Below are positions 46,751-56,443 of a stretch of 64,000 nucleotides of DNA, piece by piece. The position numbers and the translations under genes are program-made. Source of the stretch: Nodularia sp. NIES-3585 (lineage in GTDB: Bacteria; Cyanobacteriota; Cyanobacteriia; Cyanobacteriales; Nostocaceae); assembly GCF_002218065.1 (NCBI RefSeq), contig NZ_BDUB01000001.1, positions 3,535,715 to 3,599,714 on the forward strand, given 5' to 3'. The notes beneath the pieces were generated by a model. The model made no database searches. It had not been told where the DNA came from and saw nothing but the letters and a program-made list of their open reading frames with translations. How positions within the stretch are numbered: position 1 is the first letter of the stretch; every line of letters begins with the position of its first letter.

Positions 46751-47815
46751 ATGGCAACTTCTCCAGCATCCTCTGCTAACTGGCATCTGCTGCTGCAACA
46801 ATTAATGGATAGTCAATCATTGTCTCGCATTCAAGCTGCTGAATTGATGCAAGGGTGGTTAACTGAAGCTGTTCCCCCAGAATTATCAGGGGCAATTTTA
46901 ACAGCGCTGAACTTTAAAGGCATTTCTGCCGAAGAATTAACAGGGATGGCGGAAGTCCTACAATCCCAATCAAGACTGGGCACTAGACAAGAATCCACCC
47001 CAACGCCAATTTCCACTCTGATTGATACCTGTGGTACTGGTGGCGACGGGTCATCAACCTTTAATATTTCCACAGCCGTTGCTTTTGTTGCTGCTGCCTA
47101 TGGTGTACCCGTTGCTAAACATGGCAATCGTTCCGCGTCCAGTCTCACAGGTAGCGCGGATGTCTTGGAAGCATTGGGTGTAAATCTGGGTGCTGCTCCG
47201 GAGAAGGTGCAAGCAGCAGTAGAAGAGGTAGGTATCACCTTCTTGTTTGCCCCTGGGTGGCATCCCGCACTCAAAGCTGTGGGTTCTTTGCGACGGACTC
47301 TCAAAGTCCGAACAATATTTAATTTACTCGGACCATTAGTCAATCCATTACATCCTAATGGGCAAGTAGTAGGGCTATTTACTCCCACACTTTTAACAAC
47401 TGTTGCCCAAGCGTTACATAATTTGGGTAAACAAAAAGCAATTGTTCTGCATGGGCGAGAAAAACTTGATGAGGCTGGGTTAGGAGATATAACTGATTTG
47501 GCAGTTTTATCAGAGGGTGAAGTGCAATTAACTACTTTGAATCCTCAAGAAGTGGGTGTAACTTCTGCTCCCATCGCTGCACTCCGGGGTGGCGATGTCC
47601 AAGAAAATGCAGTGATTCTCAAGGCAGTGTTACAAGGTAAGGGAACTCAGGCACAACAAGACGCTGTGGCATTAAATGCTTCCTTGGCACTGCAAGTAGC
47701 CGGTGTAATTCCGTTGTTATATCATGCTCAAGGTGTGAGTTTATCTAGGGAAATTCTTCAGAGTGGTTCGGCTTGGGAAAAATTGGCACAGCTGGTCGAG
47801 TTTCTACAGAATTAA
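46751..47815 (+). CDS. trpD: Anthranilate phosphoribosyltransferase
   Basis: 354 residues. The PRPP-binding glycine-rich segment [17 protein letters not shown] (residues 92-108), [21 protein letters not shown] and [21 protein letters not shown] are textbook TrpD motifs. It transfers phosphoribose from PRPP to anthranilate, the second step of tryptophan synthesis. trpC lies 11 kb away, not linked, which is usual in cyanobacteria. The 3' end overlaps the convergent retropepsin gene by 71 bases. Confidence 0.95.
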   Translation: MATSPASSANWHLLLQQLMDSQSLSRIQAAELMQGWLTEAVPPELSGAILTALNFKGISAEELTGMAEVLQSQSRLGTRQESTPTPISTLIDTCGTGGDGSSTFNISTAVAFVAAAYGVPVAKHGNRSASSLTGSADVLEALGVNLGAAPEKVQAAVEEVGITFLFAPGWHPALKAVGSLRRTLKVRTIFNLLGPLVNPLHPNGQVVGLFTPTLLTTVAQALHNLGKQKAIVLHGREKLDEAGLGDITDLAVLSEGEVQLTTLNPQEVGVTSAPIAALRGGDVQENAVILKAVLQGKGTQAQQDAVALNASLALQVAGVIPLLYHAQGVSLSREILQSGSAWEKLAQLVEFLQN

Positions 47816-48791
47816 CTTCTAAGCGTAATTGCGGGCTAAATTCGACAACATCGCGTCTAATTGTGACATCATAGTTGCCAAAAAAGTCGTGACCTAATAA
47901 CCCAGTTTCTAACTGTTCGCCAGCGATCGCCACTGCTACTTTATTCACCTTCACCCCAGCAACTGCCATCGAATCAACATAACCAATGGGAAATTCTACA
48001 GTTCTGGCACTAGCAGTATTTGCCTTGGCTATTCCCACTGGCACAACTCCCAAGGCATTAGCCATTTCTTGGGTGATCACTGTGCCACTCGCGCCTGTAT
48101 CCACAATCATTTCAAATTTCTGCTGGTTGTTAAAGGTGACTTCCACAATTGGCGTTCCACCCATGCGTCGTTTGATGGGGGCAGTAAATACGGCTTTCTC
48201 TGGGGCGCGTAATGCGGAAATCGGCGAAATGGGTAGGACTGGTGGCTGTTGTGTGGATGCAGGTGGATTTAGGGTAGGCTCACGAGTGGTTTGAGGTTGG
48301 GGAACAGCCACTACGATACGCTGATTCTCAGGCTTTGGTAACGGCATGGGACGAGGAGTAGCTTTTTGTCGGGCTGTTTTGACCTGTGCTTGATATTCAG
48401 AAATTTTGTCTTGGGCTGTGTCAAACTCCAAACTTTGTTGCGGCACTTTTTCCATGAGGGCGATCGCATCTTGGTACTGACTCGCAACCAACTTCCAATC
48501 ATCTGGCGATCGCGCCGATTGGCTGATACTCCAAGCCCCTACAGCTCTATCTAGAGCCATTTCAAAAGAATCTATTTCTGGTGGTGACGGTGGTAGGGCT
48601 TTAGGTGGTGGCAATACTGGTGGTGCTTGCGGTTCAACAGCAGGCGACACCGCCAAATTGTCAGTTACTACAGAATTTTGATGGCTAATAGTCCCAGAAG
48701 TGTATTTTTTTTGATTACAAGCAACACCCAAAACTGCGAGAGTGCTGGAGAGAAAAATCAGGGTTGCACGAGATAAAAACGACTGAAGCAT
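47745..48791 (-). CDS. Retropepsin-like aspartic protease lipoprotein
   Basis: 348 residues from the ATG at 48791; a TTG at 48803 would add four. Lipobox-like LGVAC at about residue 25 marks lipid anchoring. Pro-rich segments ([24 protein letters not shown]) flank a helical region (about 75-140). The C-terminal 140 residues hold the protease fold: [20 protein letters not shown] with the catalytic Asp in DTGAS, and the hydrophobic ILG-like flap GLLGHDFFG. This is the cyanobacterial TIGR02281-type retropepsin. It probably works as a dimer in the periplasm on unknown substrates. The last 24 codons overlap the end of trpD on the other strand. Confidence 0.83.
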   Translation of the reverse strand: MLQSFLSRATLIFLSSTLAVLGVACNQKKYTSGTISHQNSVVTDNLAVSPAVEPQAPPVLPPPKALPPSPPEIDSFEMALDRAVGAWSISQSARSPDDWKLVASQYQDAIALMEKVPQQSLEFDTAQDKISEYQAQVKTARQKATPRPMPLPKPENQRIVVAVPQPQTTREPTLNPPASTQQPPVLPISPISALRAPEKAVFTAPIKRRMGGTPIVEVTFNNQQKFEMIVDTGASGTVITQEMANALGVVPVGIAKANTASARTVEFPIGYVDSMAVAGVKVNKVAVAIAGEQLETGLLGHDFFGNYDVTIRRDVVEFSPQLRLEVNSVETRPAVPIFPKPNHSEEFP

Positions 48792-49243
48792 AATTAACTT
48801 CAATTTTACTTATGTAAGGGACTGCAAATCTAGTTTTGTTTTGCCACTGATTTTGACCGAATCCTAGAAAATCTAGTGTAGGGAGTGCCACGTGAGATAA
48901 TTAATATTCGCAGTATTAGCTAAATTGGGGACTCCAGACTGCTTACTATTAACTGTTGACTGTTATAGCAACCGCCAAGGAGGTTAAGACATTAACGGAT
49001 AATCAAACTTAGACACCATTCGGGTTTTAACCCACTCCCCACTCCCTACTCCCTACTCCCCAGCTATAACTGCTCAATGTTAAATAAATTTCCACAAATT
49101 AAGATCATGATTCTTCCACTATACCCAAGGTCAAGCTTTGCTACACTTCTTGGGGGTAGAGAGAAGAATTAATTGCCTCTTTTGAAATCGGGGTCACGCC
49201 CCGTACCCAATATTTCACCCTATCATGGATGTTTTAATCACCT
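48792..49243. other. Intergenic region upstream of carA
   Basis: About 450 bases. Holds an STRR at 49031-49061 and a TTAACTGTTGACTG fragment at about 48950 like the repeat at 11055. No frame supported. Confidence 0.5.
49031..49061. repeat. Short tandem heptamer repeat (CCCTACT)
   Basis: CCCACTCCCCACTCCCTACT units ending CCCCAG. Both flanks (TTTTAACCCACT; CCCCAGCTATAAC) resemble those of the repeat at 14583, suggesting a shared mobile or copied unit longer than the heptamers. Confidence 0.75.
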
Positions 49244-50398
49244 ATGCCCCTGACTGACTCAATACCTGCTCTACTTGTCTTGGCCGATGGAACGACTTAT
49301 CGCGGTTGGTCTTTTGGTGCAACGGGAACCAAAATCGGGGAAGTGGTATTCAACACCGGCATGACTGGATATCAAGAAGTCCTGACTGACCCTAGTTATT
49401 GCGGTCAAATTGTCATTTTTACCTATCCGGAATTAGGGAATACTGGCATCAATCTTGAAGACGAAGAATCGGCGCGGCCGCAAGTACAAGGAGCGATCGC
49501 GCGCAATATTTGTCATCGCCCCAGCAACTGGCGCTCCACACAGTCCCTGCCTGATTACCTCAATCAGCACCAAATCCCAGGTATTTACGGCATTGATACC
49601 CGCGCGCTCACACGTAAAATTCGCACAGTAGGAGCCATGAATGGTGGTATCTCTACATCAATTCTCGATGAAGTGGAATTGTTAGAACAGGTACAGGCAG
49701 CACCTAGCATGGCTGGTTTAAACTTGGCGCGTCAAGCCACCACCCCCACAGTGTACGAATGGACAGAAGCCACAATTCCGGCTTGGGAATTCAACTGTGA
49801 GTCTGTGATCAATGCGGGGGAAGCTTTTACTGTTGTCGCCCTTGACTTTGGCGTAAAAAGGAATATTTTGCGTCGCCTAGCCAGTTACGGTTGTCGAATT
49901 ATCGTAGTACCAATAGACACATCAGCAGCAGAAATTCTTAAATATAACCCAGATGGCATTTTTCTTTCCAATGGGCCTGGTGACCCAGCCGCAGTGACCG
50001 AAGGCATTGCCACCGCTAAAGCATTACTGGAAAGTCAAAAACCCATATTCGGCATTTGTATGGGACACCAAATTTTAGGTCACGCTCTAGGGGCAGAAAC
50101 TTATAAACTAAAATTTGGTCATCGGGGCTTAAATCAGCCCGCAGGGCTACAGCAGAAGATAGAAATTACCAGCCAAAACCACAGTTTTGCCATCGACCCC
50201 GATTCATTACCAGTTGGAGTTGTGGAAGTTAGCCACCTCAACCTGAATGATCTCACCGTTGCTGGGGTACGACATAAGTCTCTGCCTATATTTTCCGTTC
50301 AGTATCACCCAGAGGCTAGTCCTGGCCCTCACGATGCTGACTACTTATTTGAGCAATTTGTCCAAACAATGCGAACAGCACGGCTATCGAAGTGCTGA
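49244..50398 (+). CDS. carA: Carbamoyl-phosphate synthase small subunit
   Basis: 384 residues. The N-terminal domain holds [15 protein letters not shown] and [20 protein letters not shown]; the C-terminal glutamine amidotransferase has the nucleophile Cys in [15 protein letters not shown] and the His/Glu pair in [13 protein letters not shown]. It gives ammonia from Gln to CarB for carbamoyl phosphate, feeding arginine (and in cyanobacteria cyanophycin) and pyrimidine synthesis. carB is not in the window. The ATG at 49244 directly precedes [15 protein letters not shown], a usual start. Confidence 0.95.
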   Translation: MPLTDSIPALLVLADGTTYRGWSFGATGTKIGEVVFNTGMTGYQEVLTDPSYCGQIVIFTYPELGNTGINLEDEESARPQVQGAIARNICHRPSNWRSTQSLPDYLNQHQIPGIYGIDTRALTRKIRTVGAMNGGISTSILDEVELLEQVQAAPSMAGLNLARQATTPTVYEWTEATIPAWEFNCESVINAGEAFTVVALDFGVKRNILRRLASYGCRIIVVPIDTSAAEILKYNPDGIFLSNGPGDPAAVTEGIATAKALLESQKPIFGICMGHQILGHALGAETYKLKFGHRGLNQPAGLQQKIEITSQNHSFAIDPDSLPVGVVEVSHLNLNDLTVAGVRHKSLPIFSVQYHPEASPGPHDADYLFEQFVQTMRTARLSKC

Positions 50399-50450
50399 GT
50401 GCTGAGTGGGAAAAGTTATGAGTGAAGAAAGTTTTGAATAAATTTCTTTC

Positions 50451-50516
50451 CCCCTACTCCCTACTCCCTACTCCCTACTCCCTACTCCCTACTCCCCACT
50501 CCCTACTCCCTTATCC
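50451..50516. repeat. Short tandem heptamer repeat (CCCTACT), long copy
   Basis: Nine near-perfect CCCTACT/CCCCACT units in a row, ending CCCTTATCCC, between carA and the STAS gene. It is the longest uniform heptamer run of the window. Confidence 0.85.
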
Positions 50517-50555
50517 CAGCAGATTGTAGACAACTTGTGCTAAAACCATCTATAC

Positions 50556-50951
50556 TTGAGCGTTTACTTTAACCATGAGGAGGGAATTATTGCTGAACCA
50601 CTAAATCTAACCGTGAGCCTGAGAGGTACTCGCGAAGTCCGGGATAACTGTCAGCTATTCCGCCTCACAGGTTTGTTAGACGCATTTTCTGAGCCGACCT
50701 TCCGTAAGGTAATTGGCAGTAAAATCGATGAAGGTCCAAAGCATATTATCCTGGATCTTTCACAAATTGACTTTGTTGATAGCTCCGGCTTGGGCGCTCT
50801 GGTGCAGCTAGCTAAACAAGCTCAAACTGCCGGCGGTACTTTGCAAATTGTCACAAACGCCCGCGTAACTCAAACGGTCAAGCTTGTGCGCTTAGAAAAG
50901 TTTCTAGCCCTGCAAACTTCAGTTGATGCGGCTTTAGAAAACATCAAGTAG
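50556..50951 (+). CDS. STAS-domain anti-sigma factor antagonist
   Basis: 131 residues if it starts at TTG 50556. Residues 20-125 are a STAS domain with the phosphorylatable Ser in LSQIDFVDSSGLGALVQLAK and conserved LFRLTGLLDAFSEPTFRKV. Such proteins bind anti-sigma kinases of the RsbW type and release sigma factors or serve partner-switching signalling. Start uncertain: a very strong AGGAGGG at 50578-50584 lies five bases before an ATT (50589) that would give IAEPLNLTVSL, and a GTG at 50610 is another choice. The TTG at 50556 has no ribosome binding site. Confidence 0.87.
   Translation: MSVYFNHEEGIIAEPLNLTVSLRGTREVRDNCQLFRLTGLLDAFSEPTFRKVIGSKIDEGPKHIILDLSQIDFVDSSGLGALVQLAKQAQTAGGTLQIVTNARVTQTVKLVRLEKFLALQTSVDAALENIK
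50577..50584 (+). promoter_or_regulatory. Strong Shine-Dalgarno before a non-canonical start in the STAS gene
   Basis: GAGGAGGG lies inside the longest possible STAS frame. The only in-frame codon at the right distance is ATT (50589). If used, this would be a rare AUU start. Confidence 0.5.
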
Positions 50952-51256
50952 TCTTGATCGCTTTATCTAAAGAGATACACTCATCTGAGCGAAATTATAT
51001 CTGGGTAGCTTAATTTTTACAAAACGCTGACAAATAACCTCTCTCCTGGCGAGAGAGGTTTAAAAATTAGGTGATATTTAAAGCTAGTCAGGTTAGTCAA
51101 ATAGCTTGATTATCTGATACAATGTATTACTCCTCAAGATAAAATACCAATCAAAAAAGGTTAGGATTAGCAAATAGTATTTAACAGTCTCAATTATCTT
51201 GGGTGTACCAACATGGCTGGTTTCAGAAATAATTAATCAATTAAAGCCCTCTGAAG
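50952..51256. other. Spacer between the STAS gene and mrnC
   Basis: 305 bases with the hairpin at 51036-51060 and AT-rich remainder. No frame. Confidence 0.5.
51036..51060 (+). terminator. Hairpin, probable terminator after the STAS gene
   Basis: Perfect 10-base inverted repeat AACCTCTCTC and GAGAGAGGTT with a 5-base loop, followed by TAAAAATT. The motif CTCTCTCC...GAGAGAGG is widespread in cyanobacterial intergenic regions. Confidence 0.65.
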
Positions 51257-51772
51257 ATGCCTGCCTATAGCCCGTTAAGGAATGATGAATTTGTGACATC
51301 ACAGGAAAAAGAGCTATTAGATGGACAAAATGAACCGCTCACACCGGATTCCTCTTGGCATCAAGCACTGTTGGCAACCACCGGGACATTACCTTTAGAT
51401 ATTTCTCAGTCACAAATACAACAAATGTCGCCTTTGGCTTTGGCATATATAGGTGACGCAATCTATGAATTATATGTTAGGATGTTCTATCTGTTGCCAA
51501 TGCAACAGACAAAAGTCTACCACTGTTTGGTAGTAGCACAGGTAAGAGCCGAAACACAAGCGCTTCATTTGCGATCGCTTACGCCTCATTTGAGTCCAGC
51601 CGAATTAGAAATTGTCCGTCGAGGCCGTAACGCCGCTTCAGGACGACCTAAGCGGGTTGATCCCAAAATCTATCAACAGGCAACAAGTTTAGAAACTTTA
51701 ATTGGCTACCTGTATCTCTCCGATTTCCCACGCTTAACTGAACTGTTACAACAACTCCATCTAGAGAAATAG
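51257..51772 (+). CDS. mrnC: Mini-ribonuclease III
   Basis: 171 residues, RNase III catalytic domain without the double-stranded RNA-binding domain. The signature LALAYIGDAIYELYVRMF holds the first acidic residue, and VVAQVRAETQALHL and VRRGRNAASGRPKRVDPKIY and ATSLETLIGYLYLSDFPRL the others. The enzyme trims 23S rRNA ends. It is followed by rlmB after 97 bases, the same order as in Bacillus, so two 23S rRNA maturation steps stay linked. An N-terminal extension of about 45 residues (NDEFVTSQEKELLDGQNEPL) precedes the domain; the ATG at 51257 is used. Confidence 0.93.
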   Translation: MPAYSPLRNDEFVTSQEKELLDGQNEPLTPDSSWHQALLATTGTLPLDISQSQIQQMSPLALAYIGDAIYELYVRMFYLLPMQQTKVYHCLVVAQVRAETQALHLRSLTPHLSPAELEIVRRGRNAASGRPKRVDPKIYQQATSLETLIGYLYLSDFPRLTELLQQLHLEK

Positions 51773-51869
51773 TGCGTGACTCAATCTCAGGATAAGAAAA
51801 TCAGCACTTGGAGTTCAGTAAATTCCAAAAATCACAACGTCCACCCAATAAACTATACCCAAAACTTAT

Positions 51870-52838
51870 ATGACAAGTAAACCCAGGAAAATCCAGACTC
51901 CTAGCGAACAAAATCGTGGGCAAACTCTGAAGTTAAAAGCCAAGCGGATTATTCCTAGTTCCATCCGCACTCCCCGCGTCGGAGAGCGAGATAAAAAGCC
52001 TGTGTCTAGAAGCACAAGCCCACATCGCATTGATCCCCATCCATCCCCAGCGGCAAAACCACCAGAAGATAGCGATCTGATCTACGGTCGTCATCCAGTT
52101 TTGAGCGCTTTAGAAGGTGAACGTGGACTAAACCGCATCTGGATTACTACTCGTCTGCGTTACGACCACCGCTTTCATCATTTACTCCTGCAAGCGAAGG
52201 AAAATGGCACAGTCATTGATGAAGTGGAACCAAGACGCTTAGACCAAATTACCGATAGGGCTAATCACCAAGGTATCGCAGCGCAAGTAGCCCCCCACGA
52301 CTACATTGAGTTACCCGATTTAATTGCACAAGCGAAATCTTTTACTGATCCCGTCATTGTCGTAGCTGATGGAATTACTGACCCTCACAATTTGGGAGCA
52401 ATTATTCGCACAGCCGAAGCTATAGGCGCTCAGGGATTGGTGATCCCCCAAAGAAGAGCATCGGGAATCACTTCTACTGTCATGAAAGTGGCAGCAGGTG
52501 CTTTAGAAAACTTCTCTGTATCTAGAGTCGTTAACCTCAGCCGTGCCTTAGAAGAATTGAAAGAGGCTGGCTTTTGGATTTATGGTACTGCTAGCAGCGG
52601 CAGCGAACCCCTGCATACAGTTAAATTTAGCGGCCCGATAGTTTTGGTCATCGGTTCAGAAGGCGAAGGGCTGGGTATGCTTACACAGCGCTCCTGCGAT
52701 GTCTTGGTTTCAATACCTCTGCTGGGCAAGACTCCTAGTCTCAACGCCTCAGTGGCCGCAGGTATGGCGCTTTATGAAATCTATCGCCAACGCTCACTCA
52801 ACACTTTGTACTTAGATAAATTACCAAAACCTCTTTAA
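51870..52838 (+). CDS. rlmB: 23S rRNA (guanosine-2251-2'-O)-methyltransferase
   Basis: 322 residues. The first 70 are basic and disordered ([20 protein letters not shown]), then an L30e-like substrate domain ([15 protein letters not shown]), then the SPOUT fold with its trefoil-knot motifs [34 protein letters not shown] and [20 protein letters not shown]. It methylates the ribose of G2251 in the P loop of 23S rRNA with SAM. It lies just after mrnC, probably one operon. The long tail-like N-terminus is usual in cyanobacterial members. Confidence 0.93.
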   Translation: MTSKPRKIQTPSEQNRGQTLKLKAKRIIPSSIRTPRVGERDKKPVSRSTSPHRIDPHPSPAAKPPEDSDLIYGRHPVLSALEGERGLNRIWITTRLRYDHRFHHLLLQAKENGTVIDEVEPRRLDQITDRANHQGIAAQVAPHDYIELPDLIAQAKSFTDPVIVVADGITDPHNLGAIIRTAEAIGAQGLVIPQRRASGITSTVMKVAAGALENFSVSRVVNLSRALEELKEAGFWIYGTASSGSEPLHTVKFSGPIVLVIGSEGEGLGMLTQRSCDVLVSIPLLGKTPSLNASVAAGMALYEIYRQRSLNTLYLDKLPKPL

Positions 52839-52937
52839 AAAAAGACAGTAAAAGAGTATAAAGAAATGTAAAAGAAAAAACAACACGATATCCTTTCCTT
52901 TAATATTCAGTACCACATTGATAAATCGGCTACAACC

Positions 52938-53240
52938 ATGCAAACAATTTGGCATAACCTGAAGGAATCATTAATTAACACATTCCACAACCTGGGTCTA
53001 GCTTGGTGGGTGGAGATTGTGACGCAAAATCCCAGTTGTACCTACTACTTCGGGCCATTTTTGAGTTCCGCTGATGCCAAGGTGGCACTCAAAGGCTACG
53101 TAGAAGATTTGGAGGTCGAAGGGGCGCAAGGAATAGTTGTGAACGTCAAGCGCTGTAAACCAGGTACTTTAACAATTTCTGAAGACTTGGGGGAAAGGTT
53201 TGACCGCAAAGTAAAGCCTGCCTTTAGCGGTCAGATATAA
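52938..53240 (+). CDS. DUF1816 protein
   Basis: 100 residues. The core LGLAWWVEIVTQNPSCTYYF, GPFLSSADAKVALKGYVEDL and INVKRCKP-like VVNVKRCKPGTL give a clear DUF1816 match, a cyanobacteria-specific family distantly like the CpcD linker fold. It may bind phycobilisome rods or another large complex, but no role is established. Single gene with a hairpin at 53258-53290 right after it. Confidence 0.85.
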   Translation: MQTIWHNLKESLINTFHNLGLAWWVEIVTQNPSCTYYFGPFLSSADAKVALKGYVEDLEVEGAQGIVVNVKRCKPGTLTISEDLGERFDRKVKPAFSGQI

Positions 53241-53257
53241 TCCAAATTCAAGGGCTT

Positions 53258-53290
53258 CCATAGTTCTCACACTCAGCTTGGGAACTATGG
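53258..53290 (+). terminator. Hairpin terminator after the DUF1816 gene
   Basis: CCATAGTTC at 53258-53266 pairs with GAACTATGG at 53282-53290 around a 15-base loop. It starts 18 bases after the stop codon. Confidence 0.65.
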
Positions 53291-53379
53291 TAGAAATTTG
53301 GCTGATTCAATTTTAAATTGAAGTATTGTATTGATCCCACGGATAAATCTGGGGGCTTGTAGCATCAAGGAACTATTGC

Positions 53380-54168
53380 TCAATTACAGTACTGAAACAT
53401 AAAGGTTTCGGTAACAGTAGACAGATGTTGATTTAAATGAGATAGTGTTGACTGGGCGATCGCTTTCGGGACACCACCATAATATGCTTGAGCAATACTA
53501 CCTGTAATACAAGCAATGGTATCGCTGTCACCACCAATTGAGACGGCATTTCGCAGAGCATCTTCAAAATTCTGAGACTCTAAAAAAGCAATGATTGCTT
53601 GGGGAACAGAACCCTGACAAGTAGGATCATATTGGTAAGTCGGTCGGATTTGCTCCAGAGTGCGCTCTAAGTCATACTCAAAAGTATTTTGAATATAAGA
53701 ATGAATCTTCCCTTTATCATGACCTGTACGCCCTAGAAAGATGGCGGCGGCCGTTGCTTGAGCGCCCTTAATGCCTTCAGGATGGTTATGAGTAATTTCC
53801 GCACTAATCTGGGCTTGTTCTAACACAGTGTCTAAGTCATTAAAGGCAAAGCCAATGGGACTAACTCGCATAGCTGCACCATTACTGAGACTGTTGTATG
53901 GTTCGCGGCGGCTAGAGTTCGCCCACTCTCGGAAGTTACGCCCATAACCAGCATAGGGATAGTGGCGATAGTATAACTTTAACTGGTCGATATATTGACT
54001 ACTGACTGGGGATCTGCCAGCGTTGAGAATCACATCTGCTACAGCCACAGTCAAAACTGTATCGTCAGTGAAGCGGCATTGTCTATTGAACAGCGGGAAA
54101 TCCTTAGTTTTAAAATTTTTACCCTGATATACAGAACCAATAATATCTCCTGCGATCGCTCCCAGCAT
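53380..54168 (-). CDS. ADP-ribosylglycohydrolase family protein (DraG-like)
   Basis: 262 residues, all-helical. The Mg-binding motifs are complete: GAIAGDIIGSVYQG at the N-terminus, RFTDDTVLTVAVAD with Asp35 and Asp36, HNHPEGIKGAQATAAAIFLG in the middle, and ISIGGDSDTIAC-like SIGGDSDTIACITGSIAQAYYG near residue 228. The family removes ADP-ribose from proteins or small molecules; DraG itself reactivates nitrogenase reductase in some diazotrophs, but no DraT partner is present, so that role is not claimed. Single gene. Confidence 0.9.
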   Translation of the reverse strand: MLGAIAGDIIGSVYQGKNFKTKDFPLFNRQCRFTDDTVLTVAVADVILNAGRSPVSSQYIDQLKLYYRHYPYAGYGRNFREWANSSRREPYNSLSNGAAMRVSPIGFAFNDLDTVLEQAQISAEITHNHPEGIKGAQATAAAIFLGRTGHDKGKIHSYIQNTFEYDLERTLEQIRPTYQYDPTCQGSVPQAIIAFLESQNFEDALRNAVSIGGDSDTIACITGSIAQAYYGGVPKAIAQSTLSHLNQHLSTVTETFMFQYCN

Positions 54169-54710
54169 ACTTAACTCTTTTCGTTGTAATATTTTAAATG
54201 CGTGCTTCTGGTGTATGACTGTGTTGCAATCATGCAGAGCTTTAGGCTGTCATTTGCTTTGGTATATTATTTAGCCTCTGGGCAACGTACTTGGCAACAT
54301 TTTCTGGAATTAATTAAAGGTTCAAAACCTGAGATGGCATTATACCACAAACACCCTAGGCTATTGCAGATATATACCCGCCGTTCATATTCCAGTCTGG
54401 TTGTTCTGAAGACGAAATTTCAGCCAAGACTCTGCACTCAGAGTAGCTTTCTTTCTGAATTACGGGATTTGTGTCTTTTGGTATATGACTTAGTATGATG
54501 AAAATTTAAAATATAGTTATGGCAAGAATCCTAATTATTATTAGTAACCACAGATAAACGTAAATGTAAACGCATTTTCAAACACCGAATGCTTTCCCAC
54601 GGGAAATACAGGTCAGTTTCTCTGTGGTTCTTCACTTTGATTATTTAAAATTCAACTATTTATGAATTACTAATTATTTTTGTCATTGCCTGAAGTTAAA
54701 GGAAAATTCA
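54169..54710. other. Intergenic region of 542 bases
   Basis: Contains an open frame at 54202-54498 without family resemblance or ribosome binding site, which I do not accept. The remainder is AT-rich, upstream of the aldolase gene (AAAGGAAAATTC before its ATG). No hairpin of note. Confidence 0.5.
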
Positions 54711-55793
54711 ATGACTACAAAACTTTTAGAGGCTAATTCTATCCAGTCTTTGTTAGGTAAAGAGGCAGAAAGTTTACTCACTTACAAAGCAAAAGTTTCT
54801 CCGAATTTACTACATTTACCAAGCCCAGATTTTATAGATCGAGTTTGGCTAAATAGCGATCGCCATCCTCAAGTCTTGCGTAATCTCCAGCAACTTTACT
54901 CACATGGTCGGCTGGCAAATACTGGCTATTTGTCTATCTTACCAGTAGACCAAGGAATTGAACACTCGGCTGGGGCATCTTTTGCGCCTAATCCGATTTA
55001 TTTTGACCCAGAAAATATTGTCAGATTGGCAATAGCCGGAGATTGTAATGCTGTTGCTACGACTTTAGGTGTATTAGGTAGCGTTGCGCGTAAATATGCT
55101 CATAAAATCCCCTTCATCGCCAAAATCAACCACAACGAACTGCTAACTTTTCCCAATCAATATGACCAGATATTGTTTGCTGATGTCAAACAAGCGTGGA
55201 ATTTGGGTGCAGTGGCGGTAGGCGCGACAATTTACTTTGGTTCAGAACAATCTGCTAGGCAAATTCAGGAAGTTAGCCAAGCTTTTAAATACGCCCATGA
55301 ATTGGGTTTAGTGACAATTCTTTGGTGCTATTTGCGTAATAGCGCTTTCAAACAAGAACAAGATTATCATCTTGCGGCTGATCTCACCGGACAGGCAAAC
55401 CATTTAGGTGTCTCGATTGAAGCTGATATCATTAAACAAAAGTTACCCGAATGTAATCGTGGTTACAGTGCAGTAGCTAAGGCGACTAATAAGAGTTACG
55501 GCAAAACGGATGAACGAGTTTACACCGAATTGACCAGTGATCACCCGATTGATTTAACTCGTTATCAAGTGCTTAATTGCTACTGTGGACGCGCCGGGTT
55601 AATTAATTCTGGTGGTGCATCTGGTAAAGATGACTTCGCCCAAGCTGTGCGTACCGCTGTGATTAATAAACGCGCTGGTGGTACTGGTTTAATTTCCGGG
55701 CGTAAGACTTTCCAGCGGACTTTTGAGGAAGGTGTGAAACTGTTTCACGCCATTCAGGACGTTTACTTGTCACCAGATGTGACTATAGCTTAG
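54711..55793 (+). CDS. Class I fructose-bisphosphate aldolase (DhnA/FbaB type)
   Basis: 360 residues. Family signatures: [58 protein letters not shown] with the conserved Lys, [28 protein letters not shown], and [11 protein letters not shown]. Schiff-base type aldolases of this group cleave fructose 1,6-bisphosphate in glycolysis/Calvin cycle. It is the archaeal-type class I enzyme that many cyanobacteria hold beside a class II enzyme. AAAGGAA lies before the ATG. Single gene. Confidence 0.93.
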   Translation: MTTKLLEANSIQSLLGKEAESLLTYKAKVSPNLLHLPSPDFIDRVWLNSDRHPQVLRNLQQLYSHGRLANTGYLSILPVDQGIEHSAGASFAPNPIYFDPENIVRLAIAGDCNAVATTLGVLGSVARKYAHKIPFIAKINHNELLTFPNQYDQILFADVKQAWNLGAVAVGATIYFGSEQSARQIQEVSQAFKYAHELGLVTILWCYLRNSAFKQEQDYHLAADLTGQANHLGVSIEADIIKQKLPECNRGYSAVAKATNKSYGKTDERVYTELTSDHPIDLTRYQVLNCYCGRAGLINSGGASGKDDFAQAVRTAVINKRAGGTGLISGRKTFQRTFEEGVKLFHAIQDVYLSPDVTIA

Positions 55794-55837
55794 AGGTTGT
55801 TTAAAAAGTATTATTGCTAACATCTAAGCCTCGGAAA

Positions 55838-55897
55838 CCTAGCCCCCTTCCCTACAAGGGAATGGGGGTTTAAAAGCCTCTCTCCCTGTGGGCTAGG
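55838..55897. repeat. Nested hairpin repeat
   Basis: Outer stem CCTAGCCC/GGGCTAGG and inner stem CCCCCTTCCCT/AGGGAATGGGGG. This resembles the dispersed element near 26285-26320. Confidence 0.6.
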
Positions 55898-55934
55898 GTT
55901 TACACACAAATGATAAAATCACTCCAATTTTTTT

Positions 55935-56014
55935 GTCGGGTGTGTTGTCGCGTAGCGCAACGCACCATCCTAGATGTTCGGTGCGTGAGGACTAACGTCC
56001 ATAATATACCCTAA
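55935..56014. repeat. MITE-like palindromic element, copy 4 (inverted)
   Basis: GTCGGGTGTGTTGTCGCGTA start, AACGCACC and GGTGCGTGAGG inner blocks, and TATACCCTAAC end: the same module order as copies 2 and 3 but on the other strand. Confidence 0.65.
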
Positions 56015-56090
56015 CCAAATCAAGGTTTTTAGACTTATGTGTACACGGTTTAAGAGGTTGTTTGAAAAGTCTAATTTATTACTAGCCCAG

Positions 56091-56111
56091 GCGACTAGAA
56101 GTCGCGGCTAT
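56091..56111. repeat. 21-base hairpin repeat, copy B
   Basis: Identical over 21 bases to 18801-18821, hairpin GCGACT/AGTCGC. Here it is intergenic. Confidence 0.75.
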
Positions 56112-56443
56112 ACAAACCAAACCCGCCTGCGCGGGTTAAAAACCTTAATTTTTCATTAGTCAACGGAGGTGGACTTGGCCTGTGTAGTAGCGTACAGCCT
56201 GCGGCATCGGAGGCTCTATTATATTCGCCCTTAGCGAAGCGTGGCGTTAGCCATAAACTTTTCAAACACCCTCTAACAAGTTTAGGTAGAGACCCGAACA
56301 ATCACATCTTGACAAAGAACAACTTATGGCTAATGTCCAATACTTTTTATATACACGTAACCAGTCTGGGGGAAGACGTTAACTAACTAGGAATTTTCCT
56401 AACATTCAGACATTTGTGAAAGAGTTAGGAGATAGTTTTTCTC

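Larger units (their letters stand above)
55794..56443. other. Repeat-rich intergenic region
   Basis: 650 bases with, in order, a hairpin-rich element at 55838-55897 (CCTAGCCC...GGGCTAGG outside; CCCCCTTCCCT...AGGGAATGGGGG inside), MITE-like copy 4, the 21-base hairpin repeat copy B and a further GC-rich patch (CCCGCCTGCGCGGG at about 56129). No gene. Confidence 0.6.

Noticed and set aside
53380-54168. Nitrogenase-regulating DraG
   Set aside because: The family match is firm but no draT or nif gene is present, so the specific nitrogenase role is not supported.
54202-54498. 98-codon frame upstream of the aldolase gene
   Set aside because: No ribosome binding site, odd composition and no family resemblance.
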